This document shows positions 22,201 to 28,056 of a DNA stretch of 49,862 bases, one piece after another (position 1 is the first letter of the stretch; each line of letters opens with the position of its first letter). Origin of the DNA: Tissierellia bacterium. Its GTDB lineage: Bacteria > Bacillota > Clostridia > Tissierellales > Peptoniphilaceae. The stretch spans positions 1 to 49,862 of the forward strand of contig JAUNUQ010000018.1 in assembly GCA_030538075.1 (NCBI GenBank), written 5' to 3'. Under the pieces are notes generated by a model. That model was not told the DNA's origin. It did no database searches and worked only from the letters and a program-made list of their open reading frames with translations. A program made the translations under genes and the position numbers.

Positions 22201-25200
22201 TCGGTAGATTGGTGAGGTCATAGTAGTACCGCACGATCATCGAACCATTTCCAGCGATCGTTGCAGTTGTTGCCAACGTCTTAGCAGAATTGATCGCATA
22301 GCCCGTCAAGTCCGTTAATGCATCCCCGTCTTTCGGTAGAGGAGTGCCCGTCGTTCCCGTCTTGTCCTGCGTAGAATGGAGAGTGTACTCTGTCGAATCC
22401 GGAGCCGATTGAATATAATGCTCAACGGAATACGCTGTGTCTGTATTCGCTGTATAGTATCCCTTTAATGTTAAAATGGGATCCCCAGTGATGGTTCCGC
22501 TCAAAAAATTATCAAGATGAGAGCTATCGTAAGCAAAACCCGCAAAGGGAGTCGCTGAAAATGTAGCTTCACCCCCCGTTGTACCATATCCCGGAATTGT
22601 ATAGGTAGCAGTGGTCGGCCAAGTACCATCTGCATTTTGCATATAGTATTCCATATGGTACTCAGTGTCGTCAGCTGCATGATAATAGACTCTGAGAACT
22701 AGTGACCCGTCGGCTTTAATAACTCCCTTAATAAATAGAGCAGAAGCTTCCTCATTATAGCTATAGCCAGCCAATTCGTCTATTATTGTCTGCGTTGACG
22801 GTTCTGGGTCGGCGGTGATCTCCTGTCCGGTTGTTCCGGTTCTCGTCTCCGATCCAACTTTTTCATTATTTTTATAGAATTCTACTGAGTAGTTGGTATC
22901 AGACCTAGGCTCGTAGATAAAGGTGACAATATTATCCCTTGCTTTGATCGTATAGGGTACTGATGGGGTTCCAGTCACAGAATATCCCGGAACCGTCGTT
23001 GCCGCAACATCAATTGTCTCGCCAACGGCTCCACTATAAGCCCCGACCCTGTCCGGAGAGATAATCGTACCGTCCGCCAAGGTATGACGTATGGTCACGG
23101 GGATATTGAGATCTGGAGTATAGTAGAGTTTTAGGACCAGTCCCTTAAAATCATCTGTAGTAATGTAAGCATTTGGATTATTAGGATCGGTGTTGTCCTC
23201 CAGTCCGATCACCTGTCCACTGGTCAGGGTTCCCGAATAATCATAACCTTCGATTGGGATCGGATTTCCCTTCACATAGGAACCGGTATTCCCTTGAAGC
23301 GCTAGTCGCTGATAACTGGTTGCAACTCCTTCATTATCTAAGAGATAGTGTTCTACCAGATAGAATGTCCGATCTGCCGAGTATCTCAACTCGAGCTCTA
23401 AGCTTCCATCTCCCTTTACCAACCCAGTTGGCTTGGACGACAATGGTTCATAGGAGTAGCCGAGATATTTCTTTGGCGTACCGATGACATTAGTTCCTGT
23501 TTCAGCTGCGAAGGAGTCTGATTCAAATACTTCATAACTATAACTATTATCTGCTGCGAAAGTCTGGCGCAGATGACGAACGGTGTAGGTTGAATCTAAT
23601 GCCTTGTATTCAAAGATCTTTTCATAATTTTTAGTCTCATTGAGCAGCAGATCGAAATCCGTGGTGACCAATTGATAGCCTAGAATCTCTTTAGCATATT
23701 CGGACAAATCCATTGACTGGGTGATAATCCCATCGGTCCGACTAATCGGGTCTAACAGCTGTTGATTGGATCCCTGAAGTTGATATTTTACCGTGTACGG
23801 TACCTCTCTACTACCACGATAGTAGAGATTTAGAATTAATCCTTCGTTTTCATTTAGCGTTTGCGGATTATCTGCCGTGATAGTCCCCTCTATATTGGAT
23901 AGGCCCGAATCCAGTGTAAACCAGGTGTTGTACATATCTGCAGTGGCTTGTGAAATAGTTCCGGCCTTTACCATTTCCGTTAGGATCTCTTCAAGAGTGG
24001 GGGCGGTTGCCTCATCCCCTACAAATCCATAGAGTTTGGTGTGACTGGAGAAGAGTGTAGTAAAATTGGGCTCCTCAACTGACCCAGCCATGTTTTCGAT
24101 ATGATAATTTATCTGAACTGGTACATATTGCGGTTTATAATAAAACACAAAATTGTTGTCGGCGGGTTCTCCTGAGACATATTTAATCGTACGCTGACCG
24201 GTCACCAACTCATATCCCGGTGGTGGGTTTGGTAATGGCGCCAAGTCAATGGTACTTCGGGAGGTGGATTTCTTTACGGGATTAGGTGAAATACCAGGTA
24301 CCAAAGTCGTAGTGGGATTGCCTTCTTTATCTTGGACGAGATAACTGACAGTGTATTGGTGGACCGCTGGGAAAGCCGCACTCATTGTAGCAGTATCATA
24401 GGATCCACCCGTTATTGCAAAGCGAACTTCATTTCCACCAAATAGAGTAGTCGCTGCAGCTGCTGTATAGGTCCTCTGGCCATACACATAACTGGAATCT
24501 GCCATCGGCGTATCCGTATCATAGAACCGATACATCAAAGAGTAGAGATCGTCCGCAGTGTTCTCGATTCCATCGACCCCATTGGAGGTATGGGTCCAAG
24601 TGACAATCACTCTGCGGTACTTGTTGTCTGCCAAAGTCGGATACTCTGTTAATGCATCGTGAACGACATTTATCTTGTCGTTTGCGCTCGGGATAATGGG
24701 CTTTGTAATGGCAATATGAGGGCTATAACCAGTAATACCGGGGTCGTATTCCCCTCCATTTCCCCAAAGGTCAAATTCGATCGCGACGGAGTTTTGTATT
24801 TCTGAGACTTTATTAGATCCATATACCCCTAGTGCTGAAGCGGAGTCTCCAGGACTCTGGTCGATTCCATTCCCATGTAGGACGATCGCCATCCCGCGAT
24901 TCATGATATGGGGGTCTGTGCTAGATGCTCCAAGGTTAAGGTTAAGATTAAGTTGAAGCTCAGCATTCTGGGTCAATGGATTAAAGGTCACATTCGAGTT
25001 GGCGATGGAATGATTATCCTCTCCATCGACAATATTCAAGAAGTTATCCCCTTTGCCATTAATAACCAGACTGTTCCTTGGGTCATCGGGTATGCTGAAA
25101 AACCCACCATTTGTATAAGCCGGGTTGATATTGGAATAGTTTTCATTGGGGAAGCGCACCGTCTCTCGGACCTCTGCCGCTTCTACCTTTGCTACGGGCA

Positions 25201-25339
25201 GGATGGGCACAAATGCCTGCAATATCATAAGCAGGGCGAGTAGCAGTGCCGTCTGCCGCCTTTTGCCAATGGGGATGATCTCCCCAATACCGGACTGACC
25301 GAGGAGTCTTGGCCGCGTCCTGTTTTCTTTCACTCTCAT
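10241..25339 (-). CDS. Giant CWB2-anchored, MucBP-repeat surface adhesin (about 5032 aa)
   Basis: A single uninterrupted frame encodes about 5032 residues. Residues 1-55 form a long signal peptide with a basic start and a LLLALLMILQAFVPILPVAK core. Residues 60-330 resemble an L-type lectin head (AIVLHGNG, AIEFDLWGNGG, RVIVTWTH). About 24 divergent MucBP-like repeats follow (330-2250), ending in motifs such as DGSLVLRLYY. Another 27 more uniform repeats follow (2250-4300), starting IVVKYVDEDGNEI and ending TVIYEY. Next come Big/Ig-like domains, two DUF5011-like domains (PPVIHLQDQIIQLGDSFDP), a Pro/Asp/Asn/Glu linker, and three C-terminal CWB2 modules (RISGATRFETS, RIGGANRYETA, RLAGKDRYETS). 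CWB2 modules hold proteins to anionic wall polymer; there is no LPXTG. The frame extends to a TTG at 25351, but the ATG at 25339 has GGGAGG 5 bases upstream. It probably mediates adhesion to glycans or mucins. Confidence 0.93.
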   Translation of the reverse strand: MRVKENRTRPRLLGQSGIGEIIPIGKRRQTALLLALLMILQAFVPILPVAKVEAAEVRETVRFPNENYSNINPAYTNGGFFSIPDDPRNSLVINGKGDNFLNIVDGEDNHSIANSNVTFNPLTQNAELQLNLNLNLGASSTDPHIMNRGMAIVLHGNGIDQSPGDSASALGVYGSNKVSEIQNSVAIEFDLWGNGGEYDPGITGYSPHIAITKPIIPSANDKINVVHDALTEYPTLADNKYRRVIVTWTHTSNGVDGIENTADDLYSLMYRFYDTDTPMADSSYVYGQRTYTAAAATTLFGGNEVRFAITGGSYDTATMSAAFPAVHQYTVSYLVQDKEGNPTTTLVPGISPNPVKKSTSRSTIDLAPLPNPPPGYELVTGQRTIKYVSGEPADNNFVFYYKPQYVPVQINYHIENMAGSVEEPNFTTLFSSHTKLYGFVGDEATAPTLEEILTEMVKAGTISQATADMYNTWFTLDSGLSNIEGTITADNPQTLNENEGLILNLYYRGSREVPYTVKYQLQGSNQQLLDPISRTDGIITQSMDLSEYAKEILGYQLVTTDFDLLLNETKNYEKIFEYKALDSTYTVRHLRQTFAADNSYSYEVFESDSFAAETGTNVIGTPKKYLGYSYEPLSSKPTGLVKGDGSLELELRYSADRTFYLVEHYLLDNEGVATSYQRLALQGNTGSYVKGNPIPIEGYDYSGTLTSGQVIGLEDNTDPNNPNAYITTDDFKGLVLKLYYTPDLNIPVTIRHTLADGTIISPDRVGAYSGAVGETIDVAATTVPGYSVTGTPSVPYTIKARDNIVTFIYEPRSDTNYSVEFYKNNEKVGSETRTGTTGQEITADPEPSTQTIIDELAGYSYNEEASALFIKGVIKADGSLVLRVYYHAADDTEYHMEYYMQNADGTWPTTATYTIPGYGTTGGEATFSATPFAGFAYDSSHLDNFLSGTITGDPILTLKGYYTANTDTAYSVEHYIQSAPDSTEYTLHSTQDKTGTTGTPLPKDGDALTDLTGYAINSAKTLATTATIAGNGSMIVRYYYDLTNLPITVNYFVSQSLFKYTDGSSDLPYAVQASYNLDAKIGERITPKALTEMTGYGAHHGFLLDMAKSDPIPARITAEDTTINVYYRGISNRPYVVEHYIRDIAGGNVEVLKRSDEYVDGISGATIQLGSKVLSTEHTPGFTYDSTSYSSSVYSPNTSKREGYTSAPNYILYPNTSYDPQLIIKLFYTPKEDTSYQIQHYVPDGAGGYRVALTEYETGITSSIVTADLLSGIDDIRLKGYSFDRGNTNNLRSARLQGDGSTVLKLYYTTTQTDYSIEYYLQKADGSYDALPSQRDALRGVTDSIVYASVDQTETGAPKQIPGYTYLPGSSGERWSGQVVGDGSLTLKLYYAVNDTTPYTVQTYLQGAGGVGYQLSETKNLSGMTNTQVSVQDTSLPGYTFDSSISTKSGVVQGDGSLRLKLYYSANATTIYTIETYLQESDGSYPATPSRTSTGMGQTGSTVHGTAPRIESYAYDPEHSENITSSVIAGDGSTVIKFYYTANDIKDYTVHYILKTEKGEHLDLAPEKLVENPVDEEGNPLKVGSIVTETAPEIDGYEMEIGQPTSFVLYAESNDIYFYYTVDTTQKFNYQINYYRVVPGDVDEDYQSIKVPGITANPVMGSANVGQSIDILHPEVDGYKIASNQPTQLIVANVNADAAAAEGTLDQKSSNYPGDNVVNIFYLVNLDETYPYQIDYFLDGSETKVPGLSPNPVLGDGAAEQRIMVNHPENLRGYKVKDAQISEFDIFAGDADNTIDGNQLMTKNHKTVYYVVDESQLFTYRIDQFLLKDNGGGSFSKTKAPVPGTSQIIDKEPVDRLIDLNMITAPNGYRLATEEELGEAQSTTLTVTSDNLAQAALYYLPDENQYVGYEVHYQLEDGRVLADPLINENAGMVGSTVSLDAIEVPGYSPIKTNDILTLSTGENIYIFWYRADNNIKYTVNYYEEDTTDKLADSKEVLGQTMAAEVKELALSIPGYTPDAASKSITLAATGNEINFYYTKTTDISYMVHYVDESGHPIAESKLVGGKSVGDEVTEEAIAIAGYVKPTDPQTITLKASGNVITFVYGAGTANYVVESYLQQLDGSYQMQTPASPISGTTGTTVDITAADIQGYTYKAEISTSTGVIKADGSLVLRLYYNLTVDNQYTVHYHDEDGNAIATSKLVSNQPYGVTVTETAPAITGYNLPDSVSQEITVDRDENQSITFVYETSSVGTVTANYVDEEGNRLSKTEFSFGPVGDPYKTNSKTIAGYTLIETKGEAEGFYTAAPIIVSYIYRADDAVINGTIVERYITMDGMEEIDLAEYIISNGEIGAAHTLTDKTFGGYTLSETKYHPTTEDGTEFINGLLTVTKVYTADTASVQGTIILRHVIDGTQTEIADRQIYTGTGDQIVSALSPLPAGYILAENPVQDSPQTVTQTPGTTQTITYRYLVPDSELYGTILVKYVDESGRELAERVYTASDDETATYTLLKPTVDGYEYKETKLDGVSYTESNVNYAPGSTQTVEVVYKQVGSALSGTIIVKYVDQNGRELLTRETTAGLPADPGIAKSHPSIAEYEFISATLDGENYSEGSTVNYTAGITKQLLFTYKPLVSEVSGIVITKHILEGSSSEIAERVETRGEVDSNYSTASKSIHGYTLQVTPTNHTGQYIEGVTTVTYEYTRTTDTPTYADGIVIVKYVDEDGNEIALRTQSSGTIGDDYSTTAKTIGGYNLTSTPTNETGEYAEGVLNVVYVYSKTADVAPDIEGTIVVKHVDATSGDEIFGRDETSGKVGTTYMTEAKPITGYGEGVHDTASSATTGNYSEGIQTVIYKYTRTSDPSTVMGNLVVKHIDATTKAEISARLTDSKEVETEYSTSVKTITGYQAGALASGSAAANGTYAEGATTVIYEYAKVSDPETIQSPKVIVKYVDGDGNEIAGRTEQSGALEETFTVPAKTIAGFSNPTPATATGTYTDGIQTITILYTQISDEPQAIEGTVIVKHMEKGTTTEIYGRDTLTGAANDSNVTYDATLNKKIIEGYGTAALRSGTEAGQYQEGIHIVIYEYEKTSDPSIVMGNLVVKHIDATTKAEISSRVTDSKEVDAEYTAFAKTITGYQEGALASGSAAANGTYVEGTTTVIYEYAKVSDPESIQSPKVIVKYVDGDGNEIAGRTEQSGALEETFTVPAKTIAGFSNPTPATATGTYTDGIQTITILYTQISDEPQAIEGTVIVKHMEKGTTNEIYGRDTLTGNVNDASVTYDTKTLIKTIEGYGTASLRSGTETGQYQEGIHIVIYEYEKTSDPSDIQGTVLVKHILKDSNVEIAARVESSGTVGTDYTTSTKSIAGYTAEAAPTNASGTYAEGLTTVLYEYTRTTDTPTYADGIVIVKYVDNDGEEIALRSQLSGEMGSTYEITAKTIYGYEVDDTKLPANAEGEYAEGVIEVIYHYTKVSDTAPTLQGTIIVKHMLKGSITEILGREEITQNTGTTYSTAAKVISGYEAGTHRTTSAASSGPMIEGIHIVIYEYEKTSDPSTVMGNLVVKHIDATTRAEIAARVTGEGEVGTSYTTTPKTISGYTVGDVPANANGTYAEGVTTVTYEYTRNTDTPSYQDGIVVVKYVDEEGNEIALRAQMSGAIGDDYSTEAKNISGYTVGENPINASGKYGEGVLNVVYVYAKTADVAPEVEGTIVVKHVDATSGDEIFGRDETSGKMGTTYSTEAKSITGYGEGVHDTASSATAGTYSEGIQTVIYKYTRTSDPSDIQGTVLVKHILKDSNVEIAARVESSGTVGTDYSTSAKTIAGYSAETAPANVSGTYAEGLTTVIYEYTRTTDTPTYADGIVVVKYVDSEGTEIALRSQLSGEMGSTYETTAKTINGYELDDTKLPVNATGEYGEGVIEVTYHYTKDSDTAPTLQGTILVKHMLNGSDTEILGREEITQNTGTTYSTSAKTISGYEAGTHRTTSTAPYGPMLEGIHIVIYEYEKTSDPSTVMGNLVVKHIDATTKAEIAIRETDQGEVGTAYSTAAKSIPGYTSGTNPANANGDYAEGITTVIYVYTRDIDNPTYQDGIIVVKYTDTDGNEITLRTQDSGKIGDPYTTTAKEISGYTLDTTPTNANGNFAAGITDVIYIYSKDENPLPEVEGTILVRHLDAETGDEIFGRDEITKTLGSDYLTTAKDISGYKPGVHDAQSAPVSGKIAEGIHIVIYEYEVDLGTAPVTGTLITKFVDEENLEIAERVTQTLDLGESYTTTAKTILGYQLLSDSGNTLGIIPAGVTTVTYRYQKVTTTDTPTIDQPIVGDTQVKGTAEPNADVLITVDGTEYPAKADAAGGYAITVPSLTTGSTVTATAKAAGKEPSQTATSTVQTLNGLLQIKMLSDSGEELKTDFIFDEVGKNYEFTPPFIDGYSYKELGASSAPLLGTITKAPQTVTLIYTADAQPTAPEKPTVNLDIYDDQTEITGTAVPGNTVTLRNGNGDVLGQTTADELGNYEIPMAAQLAGTILDVIQTDPSTGLDSPRALAAVLARPAQENQPPVIHLQDQIIQLGDSFDPMNGVTATDAEDGDLTGSVRMLMGEVNPDVPGNYEIVYIVEDSAGATAIESRTITVEGKPVTNTAPNLTAQDLSIPEGSSFQVSDLKPVATDEQDGDLTDQIVVLANQVDSNAPGKYSVLFMVEDSEGLKAYHMSTVTVTAKEKPPVNPDPAPNPEPRPDPDPKPNPEPTPVEPKNTIERISGATRFETSVEISKKSMDSADTVILVNADVYPDALTATVLADLIGAPILGVTKDGLPAVTASEIARLGARNIILIGGENTIAANVAEVLDADYSVDRIGGANRYETANQIAERILAIKGSLDSLILAKGDDFPDALVISSLAVRDHTPILLTGTAALPESTKALIDRISPSQIILAGGPMSISPEIETSLKLNYDVMRLAGKDRYETSTIVAEYVYPNATTAFVASGEVFIDALMVGPLTDEMKAPILLTRAAALPAPIQTYLAGDGSEITRFILVGGERTITPAVAEELR
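12445..18595 (-). repeat. 27 MucBP-type repeats arranged with a three-unit period
   Basis: Twenty-seven repeats of about 74-80 codons can be counted. From the sixth repeat onward they cycle through three kinds. Kind A reads NLVVKHIDATTKAEI or TVLVKHILKDSNVEI. Kind B reads IVVKYVDEDGNEI. Kind C reads TIVVKHVDATSGDEIFGRD or a GREEI variant. Seven such triplets of roughly 225-231 residues run in order, giving a super-repeat of about 690 bases. Confidence 0.85.
15591..16563 (-). repeat. Near-identical 693-base tandem duplication inside the repeat block
   Basis: The sequence beginning ATATGCTTGACGAT at 15591 recurs at 16284, an offset of 693 bases (231 codons). The following roughly 260 bases, through GACTTTTGGACTCTG, are almost base-for-base the same. 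This equals one three-repeat super-unit and points to recent unequal exchange. A second, longer-range copy pair has an offset of 1362 bases (13301 against 14663). Confidence 0.85.
18595..24340 (-). repeat. About 24 divergent N-terminal MucBP-like repeats
   Basis: These units of about 68-100 codons share the pattern Y-x-V-x-H/Y-Y-hydrophobic, a TG-x-TG or GY-centred middle, and an ending like DGSLVLKLYY. They are much more diverged from each other than the downstream block and show no obvious higher-order period, suggesting an older array. Confidence 0.75.
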
Positions 25340-25394
25340 TTTTCCTCCCAAAATAAAGTCAGTACATCCTTTAGTTCATTATCCTCAATGCCAT

Positions 25395-25427
25395 AGGATG
25401 AGAGAAAGGATTTCTCTTCTGCATCCT
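25395..25427 (-). other. 5'-leader stem-loop of the giant gene
   Basis: AGAGAAA at 25401-25407 pairs with TTTCTCT at 25411-25417, and AGGATG pairs with CATCCT outside it. It sits about 55 bases upstream of the ribosome binding site within the predicted leader. It could stabilise the 15-kb mRNA at its 5' end. Confidence 0.5.
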
Positions 25428-25463
25428 ACTTATCTAATTATCAAAGTTACGATACTATATGAC

Positions 25464-25472
25464 ATTATAACA
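25464..25472 (-). promoter_or_regulatory. Extended -10 promoter of the giant gene
   Basis: The minus strand reads TGTTATAAT about 125 bases before the start codon, in a very AT-rich stretch. A -35 box at proper spacing is not evident; TTTACA lies 20 bases upstream of the hexamer. Confidence 0.45.
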
Positions 25473-25564
25473 AATGTTTTGAAAATTTTTGTAAATATTT
25501 TAGATTCTATTGATTTATTTTCTCTATCATCCATTTAATTATGATTAGATTTTCGAATGGATAG

Positions 25565-25617
25565 CAAAAAGAGCATTTTTTCAACCTTTTTGCAATTGAC
25601 CAATGCTCTGATTTTTC
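25565..25617 (-). terminator. Terminator after the histidine-degradation operon
   Basis: AGAGCATT and AATGCTCT form an 8-bp stem across a long partly structured loop. On the minus strand the stem is followed by TTTTTGC, and on plus by GATTTTTCCC. It lies about 45 bases after the stop codon of the amidohydrolase gene and before the promoter of the giant gene. Confidence 0.7.
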
Positions 25618-25662
25618 CCTATTATTTGTGACATTTCCTAAACAACTTTTTGATATCTCAAC

Positions 25663-26832
25663 CTATCCCTTAAATTCTATTGCAATTTGATCGATCCAGT
25701 CTTGATTCTCTACAGCGCGGGCAATCATGGCTAGGATGATGGTGGCTCCGTCCAGGATGGCGCCTTTGGTCTTTGGACTTTTGACGGCCTCGGCAAATTC
25801 TACTGTGTGTAAGCTGATATCTTCCGTGATGGGAACGGAGGGATGAAATGCGGGACAATGATAGCTCAGGTTTCCCATATCCGATGAGCCCATCACTTGT
25901 CCAGAGGTATCGTTCGGGAAGTCATAGTCCGCAAAGATCTCCAGCAGGGTATGTTCTCCCGTGGGAATGGGTTTCATATCGTAGAATGGGTTTCCATAGG
26001 GCAGGATCTGCACCTCGGTTTGAGTGGCTAAGGCGCATCCCTTGGCTGCATCAAAGACCATGGGTAGGACTTCTTCCCGAAGGTAATTTATACTGCCTGC
26101 GCGAAAAGTATATTGGCAGACTGCGCGATCTGGGATGATATTGGAGACGAGACCGCCCTCTTTGATAATGCCCTCGACCCTTGACCCATCCCGGAGCTTT
26201 TGGCGCATCATCTCAAATGCATGGATCATCAGTAGCATTCCATCGACGGCATTTTTGCCAGCCCAGGGCGAAGCAGCTGCATGAGCGGTTTTCCCTGTAA
26301 AGATAAAATCATAGGTCTCAAAGGCAAAGAGCTTCCAGTTGTGTTTGTAGTTGGAGTCCATATGGACCATGATGGCAAAATCATAGTCGTCGAAGTAGCC
26401 GGCTTCTGCCATCGGAATTTTTAGCCCGATATTTTCCTCATCGGGGGTGCCGATGATGTCAATGCTGCCTGGAAAATCCTCGCCGCATCTCTTTAGGGCG
26501 ATGGCGGACAGCACGCTGGCAGCTGCGCTGGCACTGTGACCACAGGCGTGGCCGATACCTGGTAGGGCGTCGTATTCGGTGATGATGGCGATGCGAATTG
26601 GGGAGCTTGGATCCTCCTTGACAATTCCTTTAAAGGCCGTTGGAAAACCGCAGACACCGATTTCGCAGGGAATCCCCTCCTCTTCTAAGAGTTCGGTGAT
26701 CCGCTTGACCGATTCGTATTCTGCTCCAGAGATCTCTGGATGCTCTGCAAGATCTAAATTAAGTGAGAAGGCTTTTCCCAACTGTGTTTCAGCTAATTCC
26801 CGCAGTCTCATTTCCAATGCACTTATTGCCAT
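25663..26832 (-). CDS. M20-family amidohydrolase / peptidase
   Basis: The 389-residue protein fits the M20D-like amidohydrolase group (AbgB, hippurate hydrolase, PM20D2-like), which cleaves amide bonds of N-acylated or dipeptide-like substrates with two metal ions. I see HPEISGAEYESVKRI near 32, EYDALPGIGHACGHSA near 87-102 with metal ligands, TPDEENIG near 128 with the catalytic and metal-binding glutamates, and FTGKTAHAAASPWAGKNAVD near 178 in the dimerisation lid. SSDMGNLSY near 320 precedes the final metal-binding region. AGGGAG precedes the ATG. It is the last gene of the hut operon, where hutH might be expected, so its substrate may be a histidine conjugate or a pathway intermediate. 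That substrate assignment is inference from position only. Confidence 0.88.
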   Translation of the reverse strand: MAISALEMRLRELAETQLGKAFSLNLDLAEHPEISGAEYESVKRITELLEEEGIPCEIGVCGFPTAFKGIVKEDPSSPIRIAIITEYDALPGIGHACGHSASAAASVLSAIALKRCGEDFPGSIDIIGTPDEENIGLKIPMAEAGYFDDYDFAIMVHMDSNYKHNWKLFAFETYDFIFTGKTAHAAASPWAGKNAVDGMLLMIHAFEMMRQKLRDGSRVEGIIKEGGLVSNIIPDRAVCQYTFRAGSINYLREEVLPMVFDAAKGCALATQTEVQILPYGNPFYDMKPIPTGEHTLLEIFADYDFPNDTSGQVMGSSDMGNLSYHCPAFHPSVPITEDISLHTVEFAEAVKSPKTKGAILDGATIILAMIARAVENQDWIDQIAIEFKG

Positions 26833-26878
26833 AGTCTCCCTCTTTTCTCAAGTATTTCATATTCTCTATACTGGGAAA

Positions 26879-26903
26879 GGGAGGGCCATCGCCCTCCCCT
26901 TTG
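26879..26903. terminator. Strong intergenic hairpin between ftcD and the amidohydrolase gene
   Basis: GGGAGGGC at 26879-26886 pairs with GCCCTCCC at 26891-26898 across a 4-base loop. The T-run lies on the plus-strand side (TTTGTTTTT); on the minus strand only CTTTCCC follows. In the operon direction it is more likely a partial attenuator or mRNA-processing signal than a full terminator. Confidence 0.5.
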
Positions 26904-26941
26904 TTTTTCGGATCCGCTCCCTATACCGAGCGCCTCGGTGA

Positions 26942-27820
26942 TTACATATAGTACTGGTCTTCGTTAAAGTTGTCTGTCAGTTTGATATAGAACTGGAGTA
27001 GTTCCGTCAATGCATAGACGGGTACAGGTCCCACCAGCTCCGCGTCGACGATGTTGACATTGTATCTGGAGGCTTCGGATTTGATGGTTTCAAAGACTCG
27101 ATGGATGGCCGTCTTTTCGTAGTTGGTCAAATTCATAGAGACTTGAACCTGTTTTTTCTCGGGCAGCTCCAGGGCGATCGCCCTTACATATTTATACCCA
27201 CCTGCGGCTCCTCGAACTGTCATGACGATCTTTTTTCCGATCTCTAAGTCGGTCGTATCCAAATTGATATTGAAGGCGACCAATGGGAATCTCGCACCGG
27301 TGACAGTGGCTCCTGATTTGGCGTTGAACTTGAATGGTCCCTCGTCTGGCGTCCAAAACTCGTCTTTGAATTTCTCTTCGAGGGCTTCGTATTCGCCTTT
27401 ACGGATTTTAGGGAGTGTCTTTCGGTCGGGGTTATCCGTGGCATCTTCGTAATAGTAGATGGGCACGCCGAGCTCTCCCATGAACTTTCCGTATTCTTTA
27501 GCGATGGCAACGGCTTCTTCCGTGGTCACGTCTTTTACTGGGATGAAGGGGACTACGTCCACTGCGCCCATTCTCGGGTGAGAGCCTTGGTGTTTGGTCA
27601 TATCGATCAATTCGACGGCCTTTTTTGAGAGCCTCTTGGTGGCTTCCAAGACGTCCTCTGGAGATCCTTTGTAGGTGAATACAGTCCGATTATGGTCTTT
27701 GTCCGTGTTCACGTCGAGCACATCGATTCCCTCGACGGAGACCATTTCGGATCGTATCTGCTCTACGATTTCCAGGTTTGTCCCTTCGCTAAAATTCACT
27801 TCTGCCATTAATACTTTCAT
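26942..27820 (-). CDS. ftcD: Glutamate formimidoyltransferase
   Basis: The 292-residue protein is the formiminotransferase domain alone, as usual in bacteria that split the mammalian FTCD into two genes. It moves the formimino group from N-formimino-L-glutamate to tetrahydrofolate, releasing glutamate. It begins MKVLMAEVNFSEGTN and contains DKDHNRTVFTYKG, TKHQGSHPRMGAVDVVPFIP, with the His and Arg of the folate site, and VTGARFPLVAFNINL. The frame extends upstream to 27859, but the ATG at 27820 has GGAGG 5 bases before it and matches the family start. It follows the cyclodeaminase gene, which acts on its product. A 236-base gap precedes it and may hold its own promoter. Confidence 0.95.
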   Translation of the reverse strand: MKVLMAEVNFSEGTNLEIVEQIRSEMVSVEGIDVLDVNTDKDHNRTVFTYKGSPEDVLEATKRLSKKAVELIDMTKHQGSHPRMGAVDVVPFIPVKDVTTEEAVAIAKEYGKFMGELGVPIYYYEDATDNPDRKTLPKIRKGEYEALEEKFKDEFWTPDEGPFKFNAKSGATVTGARFPLVAFNINLDTTDLEIGKKIVMTVRGAAGGYKYVRAIALELPEKKQVQVSMNLTNYEKTAIHRVFETIKSEASRYNVNIVDAELVGPVPVYALTELLQFYIKLTDNFNEDQYYM

Positions 27821-27860
27821 TGATTCCTCCATAAGATGTTTATTGGGATATCCCCTCATC

Positions 27861-27869
27861 AGTATACCA
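27861..27869 (-). promoter_or_regulatory. Possible internal promoter before ftcD
   Basis: The minus strand reads TGGTATACT, an extended -10 form, about 40 bases upstream of the ftcD start. No good -35 is seen. In the same gap GCATACAGC near 27949 and GCTGTATGC near 28028 form a wide inverted repeat around a small GCTCC/GGAGC hairpin. Confidence 0.3.
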
Positions 27870-28056
27870 TGGGTTGGGGATAATGGGAATTGGTTGCAGC
27901 CGAAATATTCCAGAAACTAGACGGATCATTGGCAATTTTCTCCGCTGCATACAGCATACTCCCCTCATTGGCTCCTCATGGAGCGATAAGGGTTCGTCTC
28001 TATTGCCTCAATCTACTGTATATATGCTCGCTGTATGCCAGGGTAAATGCCGATCT

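Noticed and set aside
12445-24340. Regular DNA repeats that could suggest a CRISPR or satellite array
   Set aside because: The repeats stay in one frame of the giant gene, have no short identical repeat plus unique spacer pattern, and encode MucBP-like units.
25339-25351. TTG start for the giant gene
   Set aside because: It lies within the GGGAGG ribosome binding site that serves the ATG at 25339.
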